Positions 7,797-16,828 of a stretch of DNA of 64,000 nucleotides are shown here, piece by piece (within the stretch, counting starts at the first letter, position 1; the number at the start of each line of letters is the position of its first letter). This stretch comes from CADEDV01 sp964437415 (GTDB lineage Bacteria; Bacteroidota; Bacteroidia; Chitinophagales; Chitinophagaceae): positions 177,597 through 241,596 of the forward strand of contig CAYTGN010000005.1 of the NCBI GenBank assembly GCA_964437415.1. Reading direction: 5' to 3'. A program made the position numbers and the translations under genes. The notes beneath the pieces are model-generated. The model saw only the letters and a list, made by a program, of their open reading frames with translations. It had not been told where the DNA came from and ran no database searches.

Positions 7797-8765
7797 ATGC
7801 GGGAATTATCTGTTGTCATTACAGTGATGAATGAAGAGGAGAATATCAAACCTCTTCTTGAAGCCGTTCGTGCGGCCCTCAACGGGATAGATTACGAAGT
7901 GATATTGGTGGATGATGGCTCTACGGACAAAACAAGGCTGGAGATACTGGAACATGCCGATGACAGGACGGTGATGGTAGAGCTCCGTAAGAACTATGGC
8001 CAAAGCACCGCTATGACGGCGGGCATTGACCATTCCCGTGGCCGTTATGTAGCGCTGCTCGATGGTGATTTGCAAAATGACCCCACCGATATTCCGGGTA
8101 TGCTTGAGTTGCTGAAAAAAGAAGACTGGGATGTGGTGGCCGGCAACCGCAAGAACCGTAAGGATGGTTTTATTCTCCGCAAAATCCCCAGCCGGATTGC
8201 CAATGCCCTCATTCGCCGCATGACGGGTGTGTACATTAAAGATTATGGCTGCACACTGAAAGTCTTCAAAAGAGAAATTGCCGAAGAATTGGGATTGTAT
8301 GGGGAATTGCACCGCTTCATCCCTGTGCTGGCCAAACTACAGGGAGCAAGGATCACACAGGTAGATGTAAAGCATCATGCCCGCATCCATGGAAAAAGTA
8401 AATACGGCATCAACCGCACTTTCAAAGTGATGAGTGACCTGGTACTGATGGTATTTATGCGGAAGTATATGCAAAAACCCATGCACCTGTTTGGAACATT
8501 AGGTTTTATCAGTTTTGGCATCGGCTTACTCATTAATATTTACCTGCTGGTATTAAAGATCATGGGTAATGAGATTGGCGGAAAACCTTTGCTGATACTC
8601 GGTTTGATCCTTTTATTAGGAGGCATTCAGCTTATCACCATCGGCATTGTGGCCGATATCGGCGTCCGCACATATTTTGAATCGCAGAATAAGAAAACAT
8701 ATAATGTCAGGAAAATCTTTCATGCGAAAAGAGAAGTGACACAACAACATGATGTATTGCTGTAA
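7797..8765 (+). CDS. Family 2 glycosyltransferase with two membrane helices (DPM1/GtrB/ArnC type)
   Basis: This is likely a polyprenyl-phosphate glycosyltransferase that loads a sugar on undecaprenyl phosphate at the inner membrane. The 322-residue product has a GT2 catalytic domain: VVITVMNEEENI at the start, the nucleotide-binding VDDGSTDKT, and the metal-binding LLDGDLQNDP. These are followed by two hydrophobic helices in about residues 225-300 (FGTLGFISFGIGLLINIYLLV; LLILGLILLLGGIQLITIGIVA). Length and topology match the dolichol/undecaprenyl-phosphate sugar synthases. The start at 7797 was chosen because it lies 18 bases after an exact -7 box and directly at the GT2 first strand. An upstream in-frame start at 7650 would add 49 residues reading through the end of the hairpin repeat. 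It opens the polysaccharide locus. Confidence 0.85.
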   Translation: MRELSVVITVMNEEENIKPLLEAVRAALNGIDYEVILVDDGSTDKTRLEILEHADDRTVMVELRKNYGQSTAMTAGIDHSRGRYVALLDGDLQNDPTDIPGMLELLKKEDWDVVAGNRKNRKDGFILRKIPSRIANALIRRMTGVYIKDYGCTLKVFKREIAEELGLYGELHRFIPVLAKLQGARITQVDVKHHARIHGKSKYGINRTFKVMSDLVLMVFMRKYMQKPMHLFGTLGFISFGIGLLINIYLLVLKIMGNEIGGKPLLILGLILLLGGIQLITIGIVADIGVRTYFESQNKKTYNVRKIFHAKREVTQQHDVLL

Positions 8766-8768
8766 TGG

Positions 8769-9740
8769 TCAGACCAATATTTTTTCATTTACCCTGAACC
8801 ACTCGTAAAATTTTTCAAGCCCGTCTTTTATCTGTGTTTGCGGGTTGTAGCCAAGTAATTGTTTTGCCTTTGTAATATCTGCAAAAGTCTTAGGTACATC
8901 CCCCGGCTGGTCAGGCTCACGGATAATGATGGCCTTTTTGCCCGTTACCTCTTCAATAGCAGCGATCAGATCCTTTAGTGTGATAGTGTAGTTATTCCCA
9001 AGATTGATGATCTCAAAATTGCTCTTATCATAGTGAATGGTGCCAATGATGCCCTGGACGGTATCCTCCACAAACGTATAATCCCGGCTGCTGCTGCCAT
9101 CTCCATACATGGTGATGGGCTGACCTTGCAAGATAGCCTTAGTAAATTTATGAATGGCAAGATCAGGTCTTTGTCCGGGGCCATAAACCGTGAAAAAACG
9201 GAGAGCCAAAAACCGTATGCCAAACAATTTGCTGTACACATGCCCCATCATTTCCCCGGCTAATTTGGTGCATGCATAAGGACTTATCGGCAGCAGTTGT
9301 TCATCCTCTTTCCAGGGATAATGGTCATTCACCCCATACACACTGCTGCTGGAGGCAAAAACAAACTGCTCTATACTTTTCTCCTTGGCAAAATCAAGCA
9401 TGTTTTGCAAGCCGATCACATTTGCCTGCTGATAGGCCAGCGGGTTTTGAATGCTGGGCCTCACCCCCGCCTTAGCCGCCAGGTGAATGATGGCATCAAC
9501 CGGCTCCGGTATCAATGCAGCCAGTGCTTTCCCAGAAAGGGAGGGCAGGTCGGCCTCTATTAACCGGAAACGGGTATCATTGCTAAAACCCCGGATATTA
9601 AATTCCTTGATGCTTCGGGCATAAAACAAATCAAAATTATCAATGCAGGTAATTGTTGTGCCCGGTTCCGCTGCCAGCAACCGCCCGATCAGGTTACTGC
9701 CGATAAACCCGGCACCTCCGGTGATGAGATAATGCTTCAT
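8769..9740 (-). CDS. NAD-dependent nucleotide-sugar epimerase (GalE / UDP-glucuronate 4-epimerase-like)
   Basis: This short-chain dehydrogenase/reductase of the extended type interconverts or modifies NDP-sugars for polysaccharide synthesis. The 323-residue product has the NAD motif GGAGFIGSNL (about residues 8-17), ASSSSVYG with the catalytic Ser, and the YACTK pair (Tyr and Lys). A substrate-side segment LRFFTVYGPGQRPDLA follows, which resembles UDP-glucuronate 4-epimerases. The start at 9740 was chosen at the beginning of the Rossmann strand (MKHYLITGG); the longer frame adds nine unlikely residues. It converges with the GT2 gene with 3 bases between them. Substrate specificity cannot be read from the sequence; a GalE, CapD-like or uronate epimerase role is equally arguable. 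Confidence 0.85.
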   Translation of the reverse strand: MKHYLITGGAGFIGSNLIGRLLAAEPGTTITCIDNFDLFYARSIKEFNIRGFSNDTRFRLIEADLPSLSGKALAALIPEPVDAIIHLAAKAGVRPSIQNPLAYQQANVIGLQNMLDFAKEKSIEQFVFASSSSVYGVNDHYPWKEDEQLLPISPYACTKLAGEMMGHVYSKLFGIRFLALRFFTVYGPGQRPDLAIHKFTKAILQGQPITMYGDGSSSRDYTFVEDTVQGIIGTIHYDKSNFEIINLGNNYTITLKDLIAAIEEVTGKKAIIIREPDQPGDVPKTFADITKAKQLLGYNPQTQIKDGLEKFYEWFRVNEKILV

Positions 9741-9931
9741 AATGCCAAGATGTGCAAAGTAAGCCAAAACCTGCTTATATCAAGGATTGATCTCTTTGCA
9801 GCTATCCGGGAATTTAGGCGGCAAAATGCAAATTGTCCTACTTGTCCAGCAGGCTTTAAAAACAGCAATGAGGCATCCTTTCAATCATTCTTTTCGTTTT
9901 CTATAACGCATCATCTATCTTAATCAAACAA

Positions 9932-11008
9932 ATGATAAAGGTTGCTTTCATAGTCAGATCGACATTATACAAAGTGCCGGGTGGAAGCACTGTTCAGGCA
10001 GTCGAAACCGCCCGGCATCTCAGGAAATTGGGGACAAAGGTAAGCATTTACTTAGCGCATGAAAAGGTTAATTACAAAAACTATGATCTGCTACATTTCT
10101 TCGATGTGGTCAGACCGGCAAACATTTTATTCCATATTAAAAACTCTCGGAAACCATTTTTTGTCACCCCCGTTTTGCTTGATTACAGTGAATATGACAA
10201 GAGGTTTCGTAAAGGGTTTTCCGGGATGGTTTTCAGACATTTTTCAGCAAACAGCAATGAATATATCAAAACAGTTTCCCGATGGCTGTTAGGCAAAGAC
10301 AGCCTACAGAGTAAAAATTATCTTTGGAAAGGGCAGAAAAAATCGGTTCAATCTGTTCTTCATAAAGCAGCTATGGTTCTTCCCAACTCGAAAACAGAGT
10401 ATGATCAGTTATTAAAACTGTACCACGTTGATAAACCGTATGCCATCATCCCTTATGGAATTGATACTACTCTTTTCCAGCCTGACAACACTACGCCCAA
10501 AAATAATAAGCTTATTCTTTGTGCAGCTCTGATAGAAGGAAGGAAAAACCAGCTGAAGCTTATTAAAGCCCTGAACAATACCGATTTCAGGTTGGTGCTG
10601 CTTGGGGAAGCTGCACCAAATCATAAAGATTATTTTCATCTTTGTAAAAAGATCGCTTCAAATAATATCGAGTTTACCGGAAGGCTTTCTCAGAAAAATC
10701 TTGCAGGATATTATAAACAGGCAAAGGTTCATATCCTACCCAGTTGGTTTGAAACATGTGGCCTGTCATCTATGGAAGCTGCGGCAATGGGATGCAATAT
10801 TGTTATAACCAACAAAGGTTATACTCATGATTATTTTGGCGATGATGCCTTTTATTGCAACCCGGAAAGCGAGGAGTCAATTTACCAAGCTGTAAAAAAG
10901 GCAGCAGAAAGTCCTTTACAAAAAGCCTTGCAGGAAAAAATACTAAAAGAATACACATGGGAACAGGCTGCTTCTCAAACACTTGAAGCATATAAAAAAA
11001 TTGTGTGA
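9932..11008 (+). CDS. GT4-type glycosyltransferase
   Basis: This is a cytoplasmic or membrane-associated retaining glycosyltransferase for surface polysaccharide assembly. The 358-residue product has a GT-B fold signature: an N-terminal glycine-rich acceptor loop (KVPGGSTVQAVETARHL), a linker strand VIPYGID, and the donor site HILPSWFETCGLSSMEAAAMGC, which contains the EX7E-like motif of GT4. The gene looks clearly richer in A and T than the genes from 12121 on (for example about 37 percent GC in a sampled 60-base stretch versus about 48 percent there). That suggests a separate origin together with the next gene. Acceptor and sugar are unknown. The next gene follows after 27 bases on the same strand. 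Confidence 0.85.
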   Translation: MIKVAFIVRSTLYKVPGGSTVQAVETARHLRKLGTKVSIYLAHEKVNYKNYDLLHFFDVVRPANILFHIKNSRKPFFVTPVLLDYSEYDKRFRKGFSGMVFRHFSANSNEYIKTVSRWLLGKDSLQSKNYLWKGQKKSVQSVLHKAAMVLPNSKTEYDQLLKLYHVDKPYAIIPYGIDTTLFQPDNTTPKNNKLILCAALIEGRKNQLKLIKALNNTDFRLVLLGEAAPNHKDYFHLCKKIASNNIEFTGRLSQKNLAGYYKQAKVHILPSWFETCGLSSMEAAAMGCNIVITNKGYTHDYFGDDAFYCNPESEESIYQAVKKAAESPLQKALQEKILKEYTWEQAASQTLEAYKKIV

Positions 11009-11035
11009 CTTGAACCTACATTATCAGTAAATAAT

Positions 11036-11950
11036 ATGGCTTCAAAATGTCCTCTATGCTATTGCGAAAGTTACTATGTCATTTATGAGCATTTATTGAA
11101 GCGCTCCTGTATCTCTATTGTTAAGTGCCGTGATTGTCTTCATGCATATACCCTAGCAGATTATGTCGTTGAATCCTCTGAACTTTACAATGACAGTATA
11201 TATAAAGTAGTGGAGAACCGGAAAACAATATTTGACAAAATATTAAACTGGGAGTATAAGAGGGTGAGAAAAAGGATTACTATGCTAAAGCCATCCAAAG
11301 GATCGCTCCTGGATTTTGGTTCAGGCAAAGGAAAACTTGCAAGCCTTGCAAAGCAAAACGGTTGGAACGTAAACTGTGTAGAAACTGCTGTTGAACGGGC
11401 TCTATATGCAAAAAAAGTTTATGGGCTGGAAGTAAACACAGATTTCTATTCAACAGGCAGAATATTTGATAGTGTCTTTGATGTTCTTACGCTTTTTCAT
11501 GTACTGGAGCATCTGCAAAGTCCGGCATCCTTGCTGCATGAGCTAATCAGGTATAATCTGAAAAAAGATGCGTTGATAGTTATTGAAGTCCCCAATATAA
11601 ACAGTTGGCAGGCCCGGATAGCCGGCCGTCACTGGATGCACTGGGACATTCCAAGGCATCTCAGTCATTTTAGTCCTGCCCGGTTAGAGCAATTTACAGC
11701 TTCGCTGGGACTTACCACTCTTCGCACAGGTTACTTTTCCTTCCATCTTGGAGTTTTGGGAATGACTGACAGCATTCTGAAAAAGTTGGGTTATCGAAAC
11801 AATATTATTTATGAATTAAAGAACAGAAAGAATAAACTGATAATTTTTGCTATTGTCTTTCTGCTTCCGCTTTCCTTTTTAGCGGAAACAATTGCATCAT
11901 TGGCAGGTAGCGGCGGAGTAGTCCGTAAATACCTTATCAGAAAGTTTTAA
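11036..11950 (+). CDS. Class I SAM-dependent methyltransferase with N-terminal zinc ribbon
   Basis: The 304-residue product begins with two CxxC pairs (Cys5/Cys8 and Cys31/Cys34), a small zinc ribbon common in sugar or aminosugar methyltransferases of polysaccharide loci. The class I core follows: motif I LLDFGSGKGKLASLA (about residues 91-105), then FDVLTLFHVLEHL (motif IV region) and IEVPNINSW. A hydrophobic helix near the C-terminus (about 265-285) may anchor the protein at the membrane. It probably methylates a glycan or nucleotide sugar; the substrate cannot be read from the sequence. It shares the low-GC character of its upstream neighbour, and the two are probably co-transcribed. Confidence 0.82.
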   Translation: MASKCPLCYCESYYVIYEHLLKRSCISIVKCRDCLHAYTLADYVVESSELYNDSIYKVVENRKTIFDKILNWEYKRVRKRITMLKPSKGSLLDFGSGKGKLASLAKQNGWNVNCVETAVERALYAKKVYGLEVNTDFYSTGRIFDSVFDVLTLFHVLEHLQSPASLLHELIRYNLKKDALIVIEVPNINSWQARIAGRHWMHWDIPRHLSHFSPARLEQFTASLGLTTLRTGYFSFHLGVLGMTDSILKKLGYRNNIIYELKNRKNKLIIFAIVFLLPLSFLAETIASLAGSGGVVRKYLIRKF

Positions 11951-12050
11951 TAATGGCTAATTTATAATAGTATTCATAAGAACAGTAAACCCTTTGCTTC
12001 AAGAGAGGAAGGGTACACCTATTCACAGGTTATCAATCCAATACACTTTA

Positions 12051-12106
12051 GGCAGGCAACCATGAATACGCTTTTAACGATTTTATCATTTTCCCGGTTG
12101 CCTGTC
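12051..12106. repeat. Inverted repeat in the leader of the 12121 gene
   Basis: GGCAGGCAACC (12051-12061) pairs with GGTTGCCTGTC (12096-12106) over 11 positions, one G-U, enclosing 34 AT-rich bases. It ends 14 bases before the ATG at 12121. It could be a stem in the mRNA leader or a protein site. There is no T-tract, so it is not a terminator. The rest of the 170-base gap from 11951 shows nothing I recognise. Confidence 0.45.
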
Positions 12107-12120
12107 GCAAAAAAATTACA

Positions 12121-13254
12121 ATGAAAATCGGCATTCTCGGCACAAGAGGCATCCCCAATCATTACGGGGGATTTGAACAGTTTGCGGAACAGCTTTCTGC
12201 AGAACTGGTGGCCCGTGGTCATGATGTGCATGTTTATAATTCCAGCCTCCATCCTTACCGGGAAAAGGAATGGCAGGGTGTCCGTATTATCCATTGCAAA
12301 GACATGGAAAACAAACTGGGCACTGCCGGACAGTTTATCTATGACCTCAACTGCATCAACGATGCCCGGAAAAGAGATTTTGATGTTTTGTTGCACCTGG
12401 GCTATACCAGCGATTCTGTGTGGCACCGGCGCTGGCCCAAAAAAAGAACTGTGAATATTGTGAACATGGACGGCATGGAGTGGCAACGGAGTAAATACAG
12501 TAAATCCACCCGTCATTTTTTAAAATGGGCTGAATCTCTCGCAGTGAACAATGCCAGCTACCTTGTGGCCGATTCTGCGGTGATGCGCAAATACCTGCAT
12601 GAGAAATATGGAAGAATGCCCGTTTTTATTCCGTATTGTGCCGAAGTTTTTACCCATGGTGATCATTCCGTTCCCGCCAGGCACCGGCTTGTTCCTCACC
12701 AGTATTACTTGCTGCTTTCCCGCATGGAACCTGAAAATAATATTGAAATGGTCATACAGGGCTACCTGCAGGCTGCTCATGACTTTCCATTATATATAAT
12801 CGGCAATATCACCAATCGGTATGGTCGTTATATTACTGCAAAATACAAGCATCCTTCCATTCGCTTTTCCGATGCGATCTATGACCAGGATGAGGTTAAC
12901 AATCTTCGCTACTACTCTGCTCTTTACTTTCATGGACACTCTGCCGGGGGCACCAACCCTTCTTTGCTGGAAGCGATGGCTTGCGGATGCTGCATTGCCG
13001 CCCATGATAACCCATTTAATAAGGCAGTTCTTGGAAATGAAGCGCATTATTTCAACAATCCGGAACAGGTCAGCACTATCATCCTCTCTGCGCCGAACGA
13101 TCTCCAGGCTCATCAATGGAAAAAACAGAACATTGCCCGTATCAGTGAAATATACAATAAGGAAAAGATCATTGACGCATATGAGTTTTTAATGATGCAG
13201 GCCTGCGGCATTGAACGAAAAGCAATAAAACGTTCTGTAGTAGCTTTAGCCTGA
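12121..13254 (+). CDS. Glycosyltransferase with N-terminal DUF1972 domain (rhamnosyltransferase-like)
   Basis: The 377-residue product opens with the DUF1972 signature GILGTRGIPNHYGGFEQFAEQL, as found in beta-1,4-rhamnosyltransferases such as Cps2T and related GT4 enzymes. It continues with VNMDGMEWQRSKYS and a GT-B donor domain (SAGGTNPSLLEAMACGCCIAA). It would add a deoxyhexose or similar sugar to a lipid-linked repeat unit at the inner face of the inner membrane. Family assignment is firm; the rhamnose call is an inference from characterised relatives. It is preceded by a notable inverted repeat in its leader and converges with the Wzy-like gene with only 16 bases between stops. Confidence 0.85.
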   Translation: MKIGILGTRGIPNHYGGFEQFAEQLSAELVARGHDVHVYNSSLHPYREKEWQGVRIIHCKDMENKLGTAGQFIYDLNCINDARKRDFDVLLHLGYTSDSVWHRRWPKKRTVNIVNMDGMEWQRSKYSKSTRHFLKWAESLAVNNASYLVADSAVMRKYLHEKYGRMPVFIPYCAEVFTHGDHSVPARHRLVPHQYYLLLSRMEPENNIEMVIQGYLQAAHDFPLYIIGNITNRYGRYITAKYKHPSIRFSDAIYDQDEVNNLRYYSALYFHGHSAGGTNPSLLEAMACGCCIAAHDNPFNKAVLGNEAHYFNNPEQVSTIILSAPNDLQAHQWKKQNIARISEIYNKEKIIDAYEFLMMQACGIERKAIKRSVVALA

Positions 13255-13270
13255 CCGGGTGTAAAACGTT

Positions 13271-14497
13271 TCAGGCTGCCCTTATTTCCAAAGAGCGGGA
13301 CCCCTTGCTGTATTGCCTGTCAAATTGCGGAAAAACATTCGTGAAAGCCAGAATCCAGATCATGTATTCTGCCAGGTTGGTGAGGAAACTCCCGGTGAAC
13401 TGGTAAATGAATATGAATACGAAAAGCAGAAACCTGTAATAATTTGTCCAGGGCCTGGTAACAAAAAACAATGCTATTTCAATAAATAGTTTTGTAAAAA
13501 GACCCACCCATCCAAACACGGCCAATGTTTCAGCCATCGCATTGGGAATGGCGGCCACAAAGTCTTTTACATAGAGATAATAACCCTGGATGATTTCATG
13601 GCCCACCAGCTTTACATGTCCCACACCTATTCCCCACCATTCATTCTTTTCTTCCAGCATTTGCCGCGCCAAAAAAAATGAATCAGCCGTTCTTCCTTTA
13701 GCTGACTGATCATTTCCCGACAAAACATTCAGCAAACGGGTAAATAACGGGTTGTGCCGGTAATAAACAACAAGAATGGTCAAAACTGCAGCCGAAAGCA
13801 CACCTATGTTAATGAACATGTTTACAACTCTTCTCTTCACCAATAACTGCCGGAAATGAAACAAGGTTACTACTGTACCAGCTATGACTGATGCGCTGAT
13901 CACACCTAAAGAAAAAGAAAGTATAAAAGGAAGAAAAAGCATGGGTAACAACCAGTAATTTTTAATACGGTTTTGCATAAAAATATACTGCAGCAGGAAA
14001 AAGAAGAAAACAGGTATGAACAAAGTGGCATAATAGGAAGCTTCATAAGTAAAGAGTTTGAATCGCCTGAAATCTTTAACTCCTGAAGTCAGGTTCTGTT
14101 CAATCCAGAAAATATGATCCCAGGGAGTAAAATAGAAGACAATTCCGGCAAGGCAGAAAAAAAAATTTACAATAAGTATCGTTCTGAATATTTTCTCAAT
14201 ATTGCTGCATGTAATAAAGAATGTGTAGAAAGCCTGGCAGGCAATATAAACCATGATAATGTTGAGCATCGAAATGATATAGGTTTTCAGCTCAACACCG
14301 GAAACAGTAAAATGCATGACCATAAAAGGCAGCATCATAATCAAAAAAGGGAGCAACACTTCTTTTTTCCGCTGAAGAATAATCCAAATATAAAAGAGAG
14401 GACCAAGCAATGCCATCCATGTAAGCCCGAATGGCAATGCCACAGTATTAAAAAAGAAATAGATCAGTGCAAAGGGAAGAAAGCGGTTTACCTGCAT
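13271..14497 (-). CDS. Polytopic membrane protein, probable O-antigen/exopolysaccharide polymerase (Wzy-like)
   Basis: The 408-residue product is almost entirely hydrophobic, with about ten to eleven predicted membrane helices. A larger loop in the second half carries the EWWGIGVGHVKL segment seen in many Wzy/WaaL family proteins. Such proteins polymerise or ligate lipid-linked repeat units on the periplasmic face of the inner membrane. Primary sequence is poorly conserved in this family, so the call rests on topology, the GxG-containing loop (GIGVGH) and position directly downstream of the flippase gene (41-base gap, same strand). It could also be a ligase. A second protein of similar type lies at 16829. 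Confidence 0.7.
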   Translation of the reverse strand: MQVNRFLPFALIYFFFNTVALPFGLTWMALLGPLFYIWIILQRKKEVLLPFLIMMLPFMVMHFTVSGVELKTYIISMLNIIMVYIACQAFYTFFITCSNIEKIFRTILIVNFFFCLAGIVFYFTPWDHIFWIEQNLTSGVKDFRRFKLFTYEASYYATLFIPVFFFFLLQYIFMQNRIKNYWLLPMLFLPFILSFSLGVISASVIAGTVVTLFHFRQLLVKRRVVNMFINIGVLSAAVLTILVVYYRHNPLFTRLLNVLSGNDQSAKGRTADSFFLARQMLEEKNEWWGIGVGHVKLVGHEIIQGYYLYVKDFVAAIPNAMAETLAVFGWVGLFTKLFIEIALFFVTRPWTNYYRFLLFVFIFIYQFTGSFLTNLAEYMIWILAFTNVFPQFDRQYSKGSRSLEIRAA

Positions 14498-14538
14498 GAC
14501 TGCCTGTTTAAGCTGTTCTCTTTATCGTAAACAAGCTG

Positions 14539-15813
14539 TCAATCGTGGCCTTGCCGTATTTTATTTTTATTTCCACGGCCATACAAATAAATAATATCCC
14601 TGTAGAGCAACAAAACAATAATGATCTCTGTAAGAATCACTGAAAGAACAGTGCCCATGGCATAAAACTCCGGCGCCAGGGTAAAATTTGCCGCAATATT
14701 GATAAGTGTTCCAACAGTAAAAACCCGGAGGTAGTTTTTCTTATGATCCCCTGCAAGCAGCAACAGGCTGGCCGGGATGCCCAGGCAAACAATTACCAAT
14801 GCGAGGCATAAAAGTCGCAACAGCAAAACGCTGTCGCCTCCGGATTGCCCCATAAAGAAATAAATGATGCGGGGAGAAAGTATTGCAACGAGGCCAGCAC
14901 CTGCGGCAACTATCCCAAGGAACGGAAGATAGGTTTGGCGGAAAAAGTCTTTTACAGTTGCAATTCCTTCCTGCAATAAAAGGCAAATTCTTGGATATGC
15001 AGCCTGTGTAAACACATCAAGCATTAATTTCATAGCAAAATAGATCCTCTCCGCAATGCTGTAATAACCCACTACAAGGTCATTACTGAACAGTCGCAGG
15101 ATAAAAATGCCTATATACTGAATGCTGGTTTGAGACAGGTTGGTGAGGGTCACCGGCCAGCCTTCTTTTAGTTCGTGGAGCAGCGCTTTCTTTGAAGGAA
15201 TCGAAAAAGAAAGCTTGTATTTCCTTACAACAAAGAAAATACTGACTAATCCTGCAATGCAATTACCCAACCCCATAAAGAATATATACAGGCTTACATC
15301 ATCCTTGTTTTTCATGAACAAAAACACCAGCGCTACAAAAATCAGCCGGGAAAAAAAAGAGGCGATTGCCATATATTGCATCTTTTCCAGGCCCTGGAAA
15401 AACCAGTTTACCAGCAGCGACTGACCAAGCACAAACGAAAAAGCCAGCAGGTACACTTCATATTGCATCCTGAACAGGGGAACCACGGCAACAAGGACAA
15501 GAAGCAGGAAAAAAAGAAATAAACTGATAATAAGTTTGGAAGCAAGCACCGTGAAAAAGATACCAGAGATCCTTTTCGGATCGCTTTTGTACAAAGCCAC
15601 TTCACGGATAGCGGTCCGGTTAAACCCATAGTCCGCCGTGACAGACATATAAAACATCAGCACCTGCGCCACAGCAATGACACCAAACCCATCGGCCCCG
15701 ATAATCCGGATAACATAGGGAATCACCACTAATGACAGCAGGAATCCTGCAACCTGGATGATGCCCAGCGAAGAAAAGTTGAACAGCAACGTATATTGCC
15801 GGCGGTCAGACAT
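14539..15813 (-). CDS. Oligosaccharide flippase (Wzx / polysaccharide biosynthesis protein)
   Basis: The 424-residue product has about twelve to fourteen hydrophobic helices. It carries the typical N-terminal Wzx features: FNFSSLGIIQVAGFLLSLVVIPYVIRIIGADGFG, then a helix followed by DYGFNRTAIREVA. Wzx proteins of the MOP superfamily flip undecaprenyl-diphosphate-linked repeat units across the inner membrane. The start at 15813 (MSDRRQY) was chosen because the extra ten residues of the longer frame are unlikely. It is upstream of the Wzy-like gene on the same strand, a classical pairing. It is divergent from the Wzz-like gene, with 149 bases between them in which I see no clear promoter box. 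Confidence 0.85.
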   Translation of the reverse strand: MSDRRQYTLLFNFSSLGIIQVAGFLLSLVVIPYVIRIIGADGFGVIAVAQVLMFYMSVTADYGFNRTAIREVALYKSDPKRISGIFFTVLASKLIISLFLFFLLLVLVAVVPLFRMQYEVYLLAFSFVLGQSLLVNWFFQGLEKMQYMAIASFFSRLIFVALVFLFMKNKDDVSLYIFFMGLGNCIAGLVSIFFVVRKYKLSFSIPSKKALLHELKEGWPVTLTNLSQTSIQYIGIFILRLFSNDLVVGYYSIAERIYFAMKLMLDVFTQAAYPRICLLLQEGIATVKDFFRQTYLPFLGIVAAGAGLVAILSPRIIYFFMGQSGGDSVLLLRLLCLALVIVCLGIPASLLLLAGDHKKNYLRVFTVGTLINIAANFTLAPEFYAMGTVLSVILTEIIIVLLLYRDIIYLYGRGNKNKIRQGHD

Positions 15814-15962
15814 GTGTAAACGAAGATAAAGACCGCCCCCCAACTAACAAGGTATTCCCGTTGCAAGCAACCGGCAACCCTTCTCCAGCGATATAATGAT
15901 ATACCCGGCAACAGGGATTTTTATGCCCTTCCGAAAACGAATAACACCTTCAATAAATCAGG

Positions 15963-16826
15963 ATGAATACAACTGCTGATCGTTCAAACCAGCCTTCCGA
16001 TGATATTGACCTGCTGTTGCTGGCCGAAAAAACCATACTTTTTTTCCGCAGATATAAATGGCTTTATGGTTCTTCGGTTCTCATCGGGCTCCTTCTTGGT
16101 TTTCTTACCTGTCTAAACATGCCTAAAGTTTACAAATCCAGGCTTATTCTTCATTCTTTTACCCTCAGCAATCTTGACTATATACATGTAATAAACAACT
16201 GGAACAGCCTGCTGAAAGGCGGGGAACATAAACTGCTTTCAATTTCGTTGGGAATGCCGGTAATCAGTCTCGGCAAAGTGAAACAAATAAAAGCCACAGA
16301 GATTCAAAAAGTGTTCACACCTAACAACCCCAACGGGTTTTATGTGGATGTATTTGTAACCAATAACAATGTACTGGAAGAACTGCAAGCCGGAATTCTT
16401 ACAGGACTTGAAAATGTGGATTTCATCAAAAAACAACTGGCAATAAAAAAAGAAAACCTTGGCCGGCTGATCCATGAGGTTTCAAAAGAGATCGAAAAAC
16501 TTGATTCCACGAAATCCAGGATAGAGACCATGCTTGCCGTCAATAGCAACCGGACTACTTCACTTATCATAGATATATCCGGTCTTAACAAACAGCGTAT
16601 TGAACTGAACGAAAAATTATTGTACTACCAGCAAGACCTCCGGATGACCAGCGCTGTGCAGGTATTGCAGGGCTTCAGCCACTTCAGCAAACCTGCAGGA
16701 CCCAACCTGGTAGTTTGGCTGGGCCTGGGCTTTTTGGGAGGGGCGGCCATTGCTTTCATTCTATCAACCCTGCATCACCTGAGAAAAAGATTAAAAAACA
16801 GGTTAGCCCAGCCCGACAGGTCCTGA
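15963..16826 (+). CDS. Wzz-like chain-length/polysaccharide co-polymerase protein
   Basis: The 287-residue product has an N-terminal cytoplasmic tail, a first membrane helix (about residues 35-52, KWLYGSSVLIGLLLGFLTCL) and a periplasmic domain with a helical segment rich in Lys/Glu/Leu (about 150-215). A second helix lies near the C-terminus (VVWLGLGFLGGAAIAFIL, about 250-270). This two-helix plan with a coiled middle is that of Wzz and related co-polymerases, which set glycan chain length together with Wzy. No tyrosine kinase domain follows. It begins a plus-strand run: the ligase-like gene starts 2 bases after its stop. Confidence 0.72.
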   Translation: MNTTADRSNQPSDDIDLLLLAEKTILFFRRYKWLYGSSVLIGLLLGFLTCLNMPKVYKSRLILHSFTLSNLDYIHVINNWNSLLKGGEHKLLSISLGMPVISLGKVKQIKATEIQKVFTPNNPNGFYVDVFVTNNNVLEELQAGILTGLENVDFIKKQLAIKKENLGRLIHEVSKEIEKLDSTKSRIETMLAVNSNRTTSLIIDISGLNKQRIELNEKLLYYQQDLRMTSAVQVLQGFSHFSKPAGPNLVVWLGLGFLGGAAIAFILSTLHHLRKRLKNRLAQPDRS

Positions 16827-16828
16827 AA

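Noticed and set aside
13240..13285. Possible bidirectional terminator between convergent genes (AGCCTGA..TCAGGCT)
   Set aside because: Arms are only 7 bp with a 16-base loop and no U-tract follows; the support is too weak to list.
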